Below, piece after piece: positions 1 to 7,023 of a DNA stretch of 64,000 nucleotides. The stretch is from the NCBI GenBank assembly GCA_040878345.1, contig JBBDML010000022.1, forward strand, positions 22,968 through 86,967. Reading direction: 5' to 3'. Each line of letters begins with the position of its first letter. The stretch's first letter is position 1. The stretch is from ZC4RG35 sp040878345. GTDB lineage: Bacteria; Actinomycetota; Acidimicrobiia; Spongiisociales; ZC4RG35. A program made the translations under genes and the position numbers. The notes below the pieces were generated by a model, which was not told the origin of the DNA, made no database searches, and saw nothing but the letters and a program-made list of their open reading frames with translations.

Positions 1-406
1 CAACCAGACAGGGAATCTTGGTGCGGGCGGAGAGGACCGCCGCCCCCAGACTGGCCAACCCGGCTCGTACCGACCCGTCAAGGGCCAGCTCCCCAACCGC
101 CACCGCCCGGGTAAGACCCGGCACCTCACCCGAGGCGGCCAGCACGCCGAGGGCGATGGGGAGATCGAAGTCGGTGCCGGCCTTGGGAAGATCGGCCGGC
201 GCCAGGTTCACCGTGACCGTGCGATTGGGGAACCTGATCCCACTTGATGCGATGGCGGCCCGGACCCGGTCCTTGGCCTCGCGCACTGCGGTGTCGGGGA
301 GCCCGCTCAGCTTGAAGGCCTCGGTCTGACGGCCCACATGGACCTGGACTTCGACCGCCCGAGCCTCTCCCCCAACCAGTGCCACCGAAATGGTGGCGGC
401 ATACAT
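1..406 (-). CDS. comM: ComM/YifB-family AAA ATPase, N-terminal part (runs off the window)
   Basis: Reading leftward from an ATG at 406 gives 135 codons with no stop before the window edge. The start MYAATISVALVGGEA is followed by the typical YifB/ComM N-terminal domain: a GLPDTAVREAKDRVRAAI stretch, then NRTVTVNLAPADLPKAG and FDLPIALGVLAA. ComM is a hexameric helicase that helps branch migration during natural transformation. Only the N-terminal Lon-protease-like fold is visible; the ATPase part lies outside the window. In many actinobacteria comM directly follows yraN. Here yraN is about 4 kb upstream, and a segment flanked by 24-bp repeats sits immediately in front of the start codon. Family assignment is firm; whether the gene is intact cannot be judged. 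Confidence 0.85.
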   Translation of the reverse strand, partial: MYAATISVALVGGEARAVEVQVHVGRQTEAFKLSGLPDTAVREAKDRVRAAIASSGIRFPNRTVTVNLAPADLPKAGTDFDLPIALGVLAASGEVPGLTRAVAVGELALDGSVRAGLASLGAAVLSARTKIPCLV

Positions 407-408
407 GC
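385..408. repeat. 24-bp direct repeat, copy 1 (over the comM start codon)
   Basis: This 24-mer, starting CCGAAATGGTGG and ending GCATACATGC, matches 1438-1461 at 23 of 24 positions in the same orientation. It covers the comM ATG and its first codons. The two copies bracket about 1 kb that holds one membrane-protein gene, so they look like the ends of an inserted segment. Confidence 0.8.
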
Positions 409-594
409 TTTGGAAGGTACGGAGGCGGCGGGAAGGAATCCAGGGGTGTGACTGCCACGGCCGGGCTCAGCTTCCGCGAATCTGTGCTGGTTTCTGGGAG
501 ACAGACCCTCTCACTGGTGCCCGCCTGCAGCACTTGGTCTTGACTTGGAAGCTATGTGCGTTTGTAGGACCGGGGTCGGTGAGACCTCTCCGCT

Positions 595-1293
595 CTAGGT
601 TGCTGGCATCGCCGCCGACTTCTGCCACATCAGGAACCCCGTGTAGATGATCCACAATGTGAACAGGATCGATGCGATCGGGAATAGCACGAATGCCGAG
701 AGCATCGATGGTCCGGCAAACCACTGCAGCACCCCGGCGACGACGCCTAGGACCCCGGCTAACCCCGCCACCCAGCCGAGCCAAGTCGGATAATCGTCGC
801 TGGAGAGAATTGTCGCTGCGTAGAGCAGCGGCAGTGCTCCGAAGGAGATCACGATGAACCCGGTGAAGAGGGCAAAACTCAGCGAGATCATCGCTGAACC
901 AACTGCAAAGGCGGTGTCTTTGGCCGCCCCAGAAGCACTCGACCAAGTCTCGGCTGCGTCAGCCACGGCGATCCCGTCAACAAACAGCACCACCAGCCCG
1001 ATCGCCGTTGAGGCAACTGCCGCGCCCCAGGCGAGCCGAGCCCATTGCCGGCCACTCTCACTGGTGATGGAACGGCTGACACCGTACAGAGCAGCTAGCA
1101 GCAGCGCGAGCGCAACCGCGATAGCGAAATGGTCCCCGACCCAGATGTCTGACCCGGCGACCTCAGCCAACAACCCCTCCGTGCTGTCGAGAATGTCGGC
1201 GTCACGCGGGTGCAGGATGTTGGCCACCAGACCGATGACACCTCCGACGATGGCTGCTACCGCACCTATGCGGAGCGTCACCCGCTCACCCAT
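595..1293 (-). CDS. Multi-pass membrane protein of unknown function (DUF4386-like)
   Basis: This 232-aa protein is almost entirely hydrophobic, with about six predicted membrane segments: roughly residues 8-27, 52-70, 86-107, 131-160, 172-195 and 198-222. It has no catalytic motif. The overall look recalls small DUF4386-type membrane proteins, but I do not recognise it with confidence. Unlike many genes here it has a strong Shine-Dalgarno sequence, GGAGG, just before its ATG. It is the only gene inside the segment bounded by the 24-bp repeats at 385 and 1438, so it may be a recent arrival. The flanking stretches 409-594 and 1294-1437 show no gene. Confidence 0.7.
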   Translation of the reverse strand: MGERVTLRIGAVAAIVGGVIGLVANILHPRDADILDSTEGLLAEVAGSDIWVGDHFAIAVALALLLAALYGVSRSITSESGRQWARLAWGAAVASTAIGLVVLFVDGIAVADAAETWSSASGAAKDTAFAVGSAMISLSFALFTGFIVISFGALPLLYAATILSSDDYPTWLGWVAGLAGVLGVVAGVLQWFAGPSMLSAFVLFPIASILFTLWIIYTGFLMWQKSAAMPAT

Positions 1294-1437
1294 GATTACC
1301 TCCCTCTATCGGCGCGCCCACATGCGCTCCCTAACTGGCCATGTCTCCAGCCGAAGGCTAGCAACCGGGCCGAGAGCGCGGGGCCGGCACATCTCGAGTG
1401 GTTTCTCGCCCGGATTGAGTCTCGAGGTTCGACGTGG

Positions 1438-1461
1438 CCGAAGTGGTGGCGGCATACATGC
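1438..1461. repeat. 24-bp direct repeat, copy 2 (relic of the comM start)
   Basis: The sequence repeats 385-408 with one mismatch. Read on the minus strand it again encodes ATG TAT GCC GCC ACC, the first five codons of comM, but the following codons are unrelated to ComM. This fits a duplicated target or attachment site at the comM 5' end. Confidence 0.8.
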
Positions 1462-1507
1462 CACGAACATGTGACTCGGCGCCGCTCGCTACCAGGAGCT
1501 CGCGCCC

Positions 1508-2287
1508 TCAGCGGCCCTTCCATTCGGGTGATCGCTTCTCGAGGAAGGCCGCCACTCCCTCTTTGGCATCCTCGGTGCCGAGGGTGATGCTCTGGGACTG
1601 GCCCTCCCAGCTGATCGACTCGGCGAAGCTGGACTCGAAGGCAGCGTCGAGGGCCTGCTTGGCGAACATCTGGGCGATGGGGGCCCCCTCGAGGAAGCCG
1701 TGGGCGATCTCCACCGCCCTTTCCAGGAGCCTGGCGTGATCGACCATCTCCATGGCGATCCCGATCCGGACCGCCTCTTCAGCCTCGACGATCCGTCCCG
1801 AGAGGGCGAGTTCCTTGGCCCGCTGCAATCCAACAGCCCTGGGAAGCAGCCAGGTCCCGCCGAAGTCGAGGGTGAGGCCCCGTTTGACGAAGATCTCCGA
1901 GAACCGGGCGCGTTCCGTGGCCACCGTCACGTCACACCCCAGGGCCAGGTTCATTCCGGCGCCCACCGCCACCCCGTCGACGGCAGCGATCGTGGGCTTG
2001 CTGAGGCGGTGAAGGGCGCTGGCGGCGGCTTCCACCACCTTCATCCGGCGATGACGATCGGTGATCCCCTCGGATGTGGGGAAACGGTCCAGATCCAGGT
2101 CGGCGCCGGCACAGAACTCTCCTCCCGCACCGGTGACGATCAATACCCGCGCCTCCGACCTCTCGAAATCGGTGAATGCCTCCCTGAGACGTGGCCAGCC
2201 CTCGTAGGGGATGGCGTTCTTGCGCTCGGGTCGGTCGATGACGAGCAAACGGACCGCGTCGCGGTCCTCGACGTGGAGCCAGGTCAC
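1508..2287 (-). CDS. Enoyl-CoA hydratase/isomerase (crotonase family)
   Basis: This 259-aa protein has the crotonase fold throughout. The oxyanion-hole segment GEFCAGADLD lies near residue 60. The second glycine-rich segment AAVDGVAVGAGMNLALGCD, near residue 105, is followed by FSEIFVKRGLTLDFGGTWLLPRAVG, which carries the usual catalytic-region glutamate. It probably hydrates or isomerises enoyl-CoA esters in fatty-acid or amino-acid breakdown; substrate range cannot be read from sequence. The GTG start at 2287 lies 6 nt downstream of a TACATT -10 box, so the mRNA is probably leaderless. It is divergent from the small gene at 2331. Confidence 0.88.
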   Translation of the reverse strand: MTWLHVEDRDAVRLLVIDRPERKNAIPYEGWPRLREAFTDFERSEARVLIVTGAGGEFCAGADLDLDRFPTSEGITDRHRRMKVVEAAASALHRLSKPTIAAVDGVAVGAGMNLALGCDVTVATERARFSEIFVKRGLTLDFGGTWLLPRAVGLQRAKELALSGRIVEAEEAVRIGIAMEMVDHARLLERAVEIAHGFLEGAPIAQMFAKQALDAAFESSFAESISWEGQSQSITLGTEDAKEGVAAFLEKRSPEWKGR

Positions 2288-2293
2288 GAGGTG

Positions 2294-2299
2294 AATGTA
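2294..2299 (-). promoter_or_regulatory. -10 box TACATT of a leaderless promoter (crotonase gene)
   Basis: On the minus strand TACATT ends 6 nt before the GTG at 2287, which puts the expected transcription start at the start codon. No Shine-Dalgarno sequence is present. Confidence 0.5.
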
Positions 2300-2318
2300 G
2301 ACACCCCGATGTGACGGT

Positions 2319-2324
2319 TACCGT
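2319..2324 (+). promoter_or_regulatory. -10 box TACCGT of a leaderless promoter (small membrane protein)
   Basis: TACCGT is followed after exactly 6 nt by the GTG at 2331. It lies back to back with the crotonase promoter. Confidence 0.45.
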
Positions 2325-2330
2325 CTCGGT

Positions 2331-2444
2331 GTGGGATTCAACCCCTTTCGCAAGCAGGAGAAGACCCGGACCGACGTGGTGATGATGGTGTTGGCGCTCC
2401 TGGCGACCGTGGCCCTGATCGCGTGGGCAGTCTCACCGAGGTGA
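2331..2444 (+). CDS. Small single-pass membrane protein (37 aa)
   Basis: The GTG-initiated frame encodes VGFNPFRKQEK, about eight polar residues, then one membrane helix (VVMMVLALLATVALIAWAV) and the stop. Very short proteins beginning MGFNPFR and ending in one transmembrane helix are, to my recollection, common in actinobacteria and of unknown function. A leaderless -10 box sits 6 nt upstream. The TGA overlaps the GTG of the next gene (GTGA), implying translational coupling. The N-in topology is suggested by the basic residues before the helix. Confidence 0.6.
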   Translation: MGFNPFRKQEKTRTDVVMMVLALLATVALIAWAVSPR

Positions 2445-2623
2445 CAGTCACCCCCGTGCAGCCTTATCAGGCGCGCAAGGAGTACATATGCCCCGGGTGT
2501 GAGGGAACCATCCCGCCGGGGACGTTCCATTTGGTGGTGGTGCCGGATGAGTCCCCTGACCTCAGACGGCATTGGCACCACGGCTGTTGGCACAAGGACC
2601 TCAGAAGGCGATTCGGCAGGTAG
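2441..2623 (+). CDS. Small zinc-ribbon-like protein, conserved in actinobacteria
   Basis: The 60-residue product has a CPGC knuckle at about residues 17-20 and an HWHHGCW segment near residue 45, together a plausible metal-binding site, and a basic tail. Short proteins with TPVQPYQARKEYxCPGC-like starts are widespread in actinobacteria, but I know of no assigned function. I chose GTG at 2441 because it overlaps the preceding stop as GTGA and gives the usual N-terminus. An ATG at 2423 would add six residues inside the upstream gene. Confidence 0.65.
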   Translation: MTVTPVQPYQARKEYICPGCEGTIPPGTFHLVVVPDESPDLRRHWHHGCWHKDLRRRFGR

Positions 2624-2626
2624 CGG

Positions 2627-3391
2627 CTAGGCGTCGCGACGACGAAGACCCCACCAGGTGAGCCCGAACGCCAGGACGGTCCACCCGACGAGGGTCACGG
2701 CTGCATGGGTCAGCGAGATCTCAGACCCGGGGAGGAACGCGCCGAAGAATCCGTCGAGGAACTCTCCGAAGAGGGCGGTGGTGGCGGCGGTCACCGAGAC
2801 GTTGGCGTAGGGCGGCCAGAGGGCGAGGATCCCCTCGAGGAAGGAAAAGGCGAGCGCGGCGCCGATGGCCGGCCCCACCGAGCGGAGCAGGGCAACCGCC
2901 GCCAGCCCGAGGGAAGACCACACCAAGGCCACCAGGCCGACCCGCCAGCCCAGACCCAGCCACTCGGTGGCGCCGGGGCCCCCCTCGCCCGGAGCAGCGA
3001 AGAGGGTGAATCCAGCCCATAGCATCACGCCGAGGGCGAAAGCCAACCACGAGGCCAGCGTGAGCATGGTGATCCTCGCTCCCACATGACGGAGCACCGA
3101 CGATTCCCTGGTGAGGGAGGTGGCCCACACCGTCGATCCCAGCTCTCCACCCAGGATCACCACCGCCAAGATCAGGGGGAACCAGGTCTGACCGGCCACC
3201 TGCTGGGCGCCGATGGTGTAGGCGTCAGGCTTGGCCAGCACCGGGACCTCCTCCGCCAGGTCCGGGGCGATCTGGCCGAAGATCAAAAGGAAGAAGGCGG
3301 TGAGCCCCACGAGGAGGAACAGGATCAACAGAAGCACCGGATAGAGCTTGCGCCGGCTCAGCTTGAGGTACTCGGCGTGAACCAGGCTCAG
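2627..3391 (-). CDS. ABC-2 type transporter permease
   Basis: The protein has about six membrane helices, starting with VLLLILFLLVGLTAFFLLIF, and ends in a basic tail. It is the membrane partner of the ATPase gene just upstream. The first canonical start in frame (GTG 3337) would cut into the first helix and drop the amphipathic leader HAEYLKLSRRKLYPV that such permeases usually carry. The only earlier option is CTG at 3391, overlapping the ATPase stop as CTGA and preceded after 6 nt by GAGGGGAG. I therefore annotate a CTG start (254 aa). The cargo is unknown. Confidence 0.75.
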   Translation of the reverse strand: MSLVHAEYLKLSRRKLYPVLLLILFLLVGLTAFFLLIFGQIAPDLAEEVPVLAKPDAYTIGAQQVAGQTWFPLILAVVILGGELGSTVWATSLTRESSVLRHVGARITMLTLASWLAFALGVMLWAGFTLFAAPGEGGPGATEWLGLGWRVGLVALVWSSLGLAAVALLRSVGPAIGAALAFSFLEGILALWPPYANVSVTAATTALFGEFLDGFFGAFLPGSEISLTHAAVTLVGWTVLAFGLTWWGLRRRDA

Positions 3392-4287
3392 AGACCGCTC
3401 CCCTCTCCGGTCATGCCCAGGAACACGCTCTCCAACGAGCTCCGCTCGGGTCTCACCTCGCTCGGGAAGATCCCGGCCGCGGCCAGGGCCCTCACCACCG
3501 CCGACCCGTCCTGACTCTCGACCACCACTCCCCGGTCGTCGCTCCTGCCCTCGAGGCCGGCGGCAGCGAGCACGGCAACCGCGGCTCCGGGGTCGGGTAC
3601 CAATACCCGTATCCCCCCGGCGTCGAGCATCGACTCCAGTGACCCCTGGGTGACCAGCCTTCCGTGGTTTATCACCACCACGTAGTCGGCCAGCGCCTCG
3701 ATGTCGGCGAGGTCGTGACTGGAGACGACGACTGTCCTCCCCTCGGCGGCGACAGCACGCAGCCTGGCCTTGAATACGTGTTGGCCGGCAGGGTCGAGCC
3801 CGTCGAGGGGCTCGTCGAGGATCAAGAGCTCGGGGTCGCCCAACATGGAAGCGGCGAGGGCGAGACGCTGACGCATCCCCTTCGAGTACTCATCGACACG
3901 GCGCCTGGCGTCGGCGGTGAGCCCGACGAACTCCATCAACTCCGAGATCCGGCCATGGCCGAACCCGAGTGTGTCCGCCGCCACCTCCAGGTTGACCGTC
4001 CCGGAGAGGGCCTTGATCAGCCCCGGCTCCTCGACGATCACCCCCACCTTCTTGGTGATCTCGGCCAACCGGTGGGGGCTCCTCATCCCGAGGATCTCGA
4101 TCTCACCCGCCTGGGGACGGGTCAACCCGAGAATCGAGCGGAAAGTGGTGGTCTTGCCGGAGCCGTTGGGACCGAGGAACCCGGTGACCTGACCGGCGGG
4201 GATCTCGAAGTCGAGCCCGCGCAGGGCCTCGGTCTTCTTGTAGGTCTTGTGGAGGCCGGTGACCGCGATTGCTGATGCCTGCGTCAT
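3388..4287 (-). CDS. ABC transporter ATP-binding protein
   Basis: This 299-aa ATPase has all nucleotide-binding motifs: Walker A GPNGSGKTTT near residue 39, a Q-loop region, the signature YSKGMRQRLALA near residue 138, Walker B LLILDEPLDGLDP near residue 157, and a switch histidine in VVVSSHDL. A C-terminal extension of about 80 residues follows, as in exporters of the CcmA/DrrA type. It drives the ABC-2 permease encoded immediately downstream; the two genes overlap by 4 nt. The substrate could be a drug, lipid or peptide, and nothing in the sequence decides which. Confidence 0.88.
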   Translation of the reverse strand: MTQASAIAVTGLHKTYKKTEALRGLDFEIPAGQVTGFLGPNGSGKTTTFRSILGLTRPQAGEIEILGMRSPHRLAEITKKVGVIVEEPGLIKALSGTVNLEVAADTLGFGHGRISELMEFVGLTADARRRVDEYSKGMRQRLALAASMLGDPELLILDEPLDGLDPAGQHVFKARLRAVAAEGRTVVVSSHDLADIEALADYVVVINHGRLVTQGSLESMLDAGGIRVLVPDPGAAVAVLAAAGLEGRSDDRGVVVESQDGSAVVRALAAAGIFPSEVRPERSSLESVFLGMTGEGSGL

Positions 4288-4323
4288 GCTCTAAAACAAC
4301 GGGATCGTCTCAAAGGAGACGGG

Positions 4324-4650
4324 TCAAGACGCCGCCGGGACCCAATGGACGTCGAAACCCGACCGGTGGATGCGGATCCCGAGGACATCGACCCTGGTGG
4401 CGGCGATCTGTCTTGCCAGCGCCTTGACCCGGGCCCGTTTTGCGGGATCCGCAGCGTCGACCGGGTCGGGGCCCCCGAGCCGGGTCCTCACCTCGACCGC
4501 CACCCGCTCGCTCCCGTCCACCGCCAGGAGATCGATCTCCCCTCCAGGGACGATCACGTTGGCGGCCACCACATCGAGACCCACCTCCTCCAGGTACCAT
4601 CGCGCCAGGGCCTCACCGATGGTGCCGAGCTCACGACGCGAAACGCTCAG
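4324..4650 (-). CDS. yraN: YraN/UPF0102 family nuclease-like protein (CTG start)
   Basis: The core GGEIDLLAVDGSERVAVEVRTR is the hallmark of UPF0102, a small PD-(D/E)XK-type fold of uncertain role. The conserved N-terminal motif RRELGTIGEALARWYLEEVG lies upstream of the first GTG (4584), so the true start must be earlier. An in-frame TGA lies 14 codons before CTG 4650, and the interval has no ATG, GTG or TTG. CTG at 4650 overlaps the DUF2469 stop as CTGA and has GGAG 8 nt upstream. It gives 108 aa, close to the usual family length. The position after DUF2469 matches the common actinobacterial order. Confidence 0.82.
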   Translation of the reverse strand: MSVSRRELGTIGEALARWYLEEVGLDVVAANVIVPGGEIDLLAVDGSERVAVEVRTRLGGPDPVDAADPAKRARVKALARQIAATRVDVLGIRIHRSGFDVHWVPAAS

Positions 4651-4943
4651 ATCGAGAGCTCCGGCTTCTCGAGTTCCTCCACGTTGACGTCACGGAACGT
4701 GAGGACCTGCACTTGCTGGAGGAATCGGGCAGGGCGGAACATGTCCCACACCCAGGCATCCCTCATCTGGACCTCGAAGAACATCGACCCGTTCGATTCG
4801 CGGACGTCGATGTCGACCTGGTTGGCGAGATAGAAGCGACGCTCGGTCTCCACGACGTACTTGAACATCGGGAGGACGTCGTGGTACTCCTTATAGAGCT
4901 TCAGCTCCACCTCGGACTCGTAGCGCTCCAGGTCTTCTTCCAT
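4647..4943 (-). CDS. DUF2469 family protein
   Basis: The protein MEEDLERYESEVELKLYKEYHDV... is an acidic, tyrosine-rich product of 98 aa. It ends LTFRDVNVEELEKPELSI and matches the DUF2469 family found between lepB/rnhB and yraN in actinobacteria. Function is unknown. I prefer ATG 4943, which gives the standard family N-terminus and has AGGAAGAG close upstream. An ATG at 4985 would add 14 residues without family support. It is co-transcribed with lepB upstream and yraN downstream. Confidence 0.85.
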   Translation of the reverse strand: MEEDLERYESEVELKLYKEYHDVLPMFKYVVETERRFYLANQVDIDVRESNGSMFFEVQMRDAWVWDMFRPARFLQQVQVLTFRDVNVEELEKPELSI

Positions 4944-5030
4944 CTCTTCCTCGCTCCGGCCTTGGTCGACTCCCGGCCCGATCATATGACAGGCCCCGAC
5001 ATAACCAATAGGGATTCCAGGTGACAGTTT

Positions 5031-5675
5031 CTAGAGACCGCCGAAGTGCGAGGTCGGCCAGATGACCAAGAAGGCTCGACCCACGATGTCGTCGATCGGC
5101 ACCGCGCCAAAGCGACGAGAGTCGAAGCTGAACTCGCGATTGTCCCCCATGACGAACACCTGGGCGGCGCCGATCGTCACCGGGCCGAAGTCAGGCATCT
5201 GGGTTCCCTCGGGCAGATAGGGCTCCGCCAAAGGCACCCCGTCGATGTGAACCCGATTCTCCTCGATCGAGATGGTCTCGCCGGGCAGTGCGATCACCCG
5301 CTTGATCAGGTCCTCGGCGCCACGCGTCCTGACGCCGACGGCTTCCATGATCGAGCGGATGACGGCCTCGGGAATCGACTCATCGGGCTCGGGACTGGCC
5401 GGGTCACGGAAGACGACCACATCGCCCCTGCCCGGGTCACCGAACCGCAGGGACAGCTTGTTGACCATCACCCGATCGTTGATCTCGAGAGTGGGCACCA
5501 TCGACTCTGAGGGGATCCAGAACGGCTGGACCAGGAATGTCTTTATCACCACCGCGATCACCAGGGCGGTGAGCAGGAGCCCGGGCAACTCGGCCCAGAA
5601 AGAGCGACGCTTCCCCTCCGGGCTCCCCTCTTCCTGGTCCTTTTGGAGGTGGCGGCCTCGGCTCGACCGGTTCAG
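5031..5675 (-). CDS. lepB: Signal peptidase I
   Basis: Signal peptidase I removes signal peptides from exported proteins at the outer face of the membrane. A single N-terminal helix (PGLLLTALVIAVVIKTFLV) precedes the catalytic serine in IPSESM, the lysine in KRVIALPGE, and the MGDNREFSFDSRRFG box. The only canonical start, TTG 5588, lies directly at the helix and leaves no cytoplasmic leader. CTG 5675 overlaps the rplS stop as CTGA, has AAGGAG exactly 8 nt upstream, and adds a charged 29-residue leader typical of actinobacterial enzymes, giving 214 aa. The catalytic assignment is firm; the start is inferred. Confidence 0.88.
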   Translation of the reverse strand: MNRSSRGRHLQKDQEEGSPEGKRRSFWAELPGLLLTALVIAVVIKTFLVQPFWIPSESMVPTLEINDRVMVNKLSLRFGDPGRGDVVVFRDPASPEPDESIPEAVIRSIMEAVGVRTRGAEDLIKRVIALPGETISIEENRVHIDGVPLAEPYLPEGTQMPDFGPVTIGAAQVFVMGDNREFSFDSRRFGAVPIDDIVGRAFLVIWPTSHFGGL

Positions 5676-6016
5676 TCGCGGAGCTCCTTGATGCGCGCCG
5701 ACTTCCCCACCCGGTCGCGCAGGTAGTAGAGCTTGGAGCGACGGACGTCGCCTCGTCTGACGATCTCGATCTTCTGGATGATCGGGGCGTGAACCGGGAA
5801 GACCCTCTCGACACCGACCCCGAAGCTGAGCTTGCGGACGGTGAAGGAGGCTCGGGGCCCGTCGCCGTTGCGGGCGATCACGATGCCTTCGAAGACTTGG
5901 ACGCGCTCCCGACCCCCCTCGACCACCCTGACGTGGACCTTGACGGTGTCGCCGGAGCGAAAATCGGGCAAGTCGTCGCGGACATGCGCGCTCTCTACGG
6001 CTTGAAGATCGTTCAT
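5672..6016 (-). CDS. rplS: 50S ribosomal protein L19
   Basis: The 114-aa product matches L19 along its whole length. It has FRSGDTVKVHVRVVEGGRERVQVFEGIVIARNG, then FTVRKLSFGVGVERVFPVHAPIIQKIEIVRRG and the basic tail. L19 sits at the 30S-50S interface. The gene lies between trmD and lepB, the standard actinobacterial order, and its stop overlaps the proposed lepB CTG. Confidence 0.95.
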   Translation of the reverse strand: MNDLQAVESAHVRDDLPDFRSGDTVKVHVRVVEGGRERVQVFEGIVIARNGDGPRASFTVRKLSFGVGVERVFPVHAPIIQKIEIVRRGDVRRSKLYYLRDRVGKSARIKELRD

Positions 6017-6071
6017 GGAAGGCTCCTAGAGATCCGGGGCGGATGCCATGGCCCCGGGTCGGGCGATTGTA

Positions 6072-6755
6072 TCAGGTCTCCGATTCCTCGCCATCTCCCA
6101 GGAGATCGGGGCGACGCTCTCGGGTCCGCTTCGAACGCTGCTCAGCCCGCCAGGCCTCGATCCGCGCATGGTCCCCGCTGAGGAGGACCTCGGGGACGGC
6201 CCAGCCCTCGAACTCGGCGGGTCTGGTGTACACCGGCTCCTCGAGGAGACCCCCGCGGAAGGACTCCTTCTCGGTCGACTCGGGGTTCCCCACCACCCCG
6301 GGTATGAGCCTGGCCATTCCCTCGATGGCGGCGGCAGCCGCGACCTCCCCCCCGGCAAGAACGTAGTCGCCGAGGGACACCTCCTCATCGATCAGGTTGT
6401 CGATGACCCGCTGGTCGACACCCTCATACCGCCCGCAGACGAAGGTGATCTCAGGAGTGCCGGCCCACCGGTCGAGGGTGGCCTGGGTCAGCGGCCGGCC
6501 CGCCGGCGTGAACAGGACCCGATGAGTCGCCTCGAGAGGGACCAACGCCTTGGCCAGGGGCTCGACCATCATCACCATGCCCGGACCTCCGCCAAACGGG
6601 GAGTCGTCGAGCTGCCGATGCCTTCCCAGCCCGTGTTCCCGGAGGTCATGGATCGACACGGTCAAGGCCCCGTCCTCGATGGCCCGGGCCACGATGGAAA
6701 CCCCAAGGGGCCCGTCGAACCACCCAGGGAACATTGTCAGGACATGGATCCTCAC
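6072..6755 (-). CDS. trmD: tRNA (guanine-N1)-methyltransferase
   Basis: This 227-aa SPOUT enzyme methylates G37 of tRNAs to prevent frameshifting. It starts with GTG (MRIHVLTMFPGWF). It contains DDSPFGGGPGMVMM, the SAM-binding trefoil-knot segments VCGRYEGVDQRV and GDYVLAGGEVA, and the VYTRPAEFEGWAVPEVLLSGDH region expected near the C-terminus. Normally it follows rimM. Here rimM is 2.3 kb away, separated by a lipoprotein, a thiolase and a small gene, so the operon has been split. Confidence 0.95.
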   Translation of the reverse strand: MRIHVLTMFPGWFDGPLGVSIVARAIEDGALTVSIHDLREHGLGRHRQLDDSPFGGGPGMVMMVEPLAKALVPLEATHRVLFTPAGRPLTQATLDRWAGTPEITFVCGRYEGVDQRVIDNLIDEEVSLGDYVLAGGEVAAAAAIEGMARLIPGVVGNPESTEKESFRGGLLEEPVYTRPAEFEGWAVPEVLLSGDHARIEAWRAEQRSKRTRERRPDLLGDGEESET

Positions 6756-6769
6756 GAGGCCGTCGTTGG

Positions 6770-6949
6770 CTAGAGAGGTCTGATGAACACGATCCCGGTG
6801 GCCTTCAGAGCCTCGGCGACCCGGTCGTGTTGCTCCGGGTGGTGCTCGCGGGAATGCCTCAGCGCCCTGTCGGCCAGCCTGTCCCGGTGCTCGTCTCGAT
6901 CTTCGTGGGTGCAGCCGGGGATGATGCGATCGCAGATGAACTCGAACAA
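6770..6949 (-). CDS. Small DUF1059-like protein (59 aa)
   Basis: A TTG start at 6949, with AAGGAG 10 nt upstream, opens LFEFICDRIIPGCTHEDRDE, followed by a helix rich in His, Arg and Glu that ends with ATGIVFIRPL and TAG. The C-x(7)-CTH spacing and the H-x(4)-H pairs resemble DUF1059, a family of small cysteine- and histidine-containing proteins of unknown role. It lies 14 nt upstream of the trmD start and may share its transcript. The family call is tentative; that the frame is coding is more likely than not. Confidence 0.5.
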   Translation of the reverse strand: MFEFICDRIIPGCTHEDRDEHRDRLADRALRHSREHHPEQHDRVAEALKATGIVFIRPL

Positions 6950-7023
6950 CTCGTCAGGTCTCCTTGCGGACAGGTCGGATTATTACAGGTCGAGCGGGCA
7001 GCGACCCCATGGGCGGGAATCTT

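Noticed and set aside
385..1461. Insertion sequence or transposon at comM
   Set aside because: No transposase, integrase or terminal inverted repeats are visible between the direct repeats, so I call only repeats and a probable insertion.
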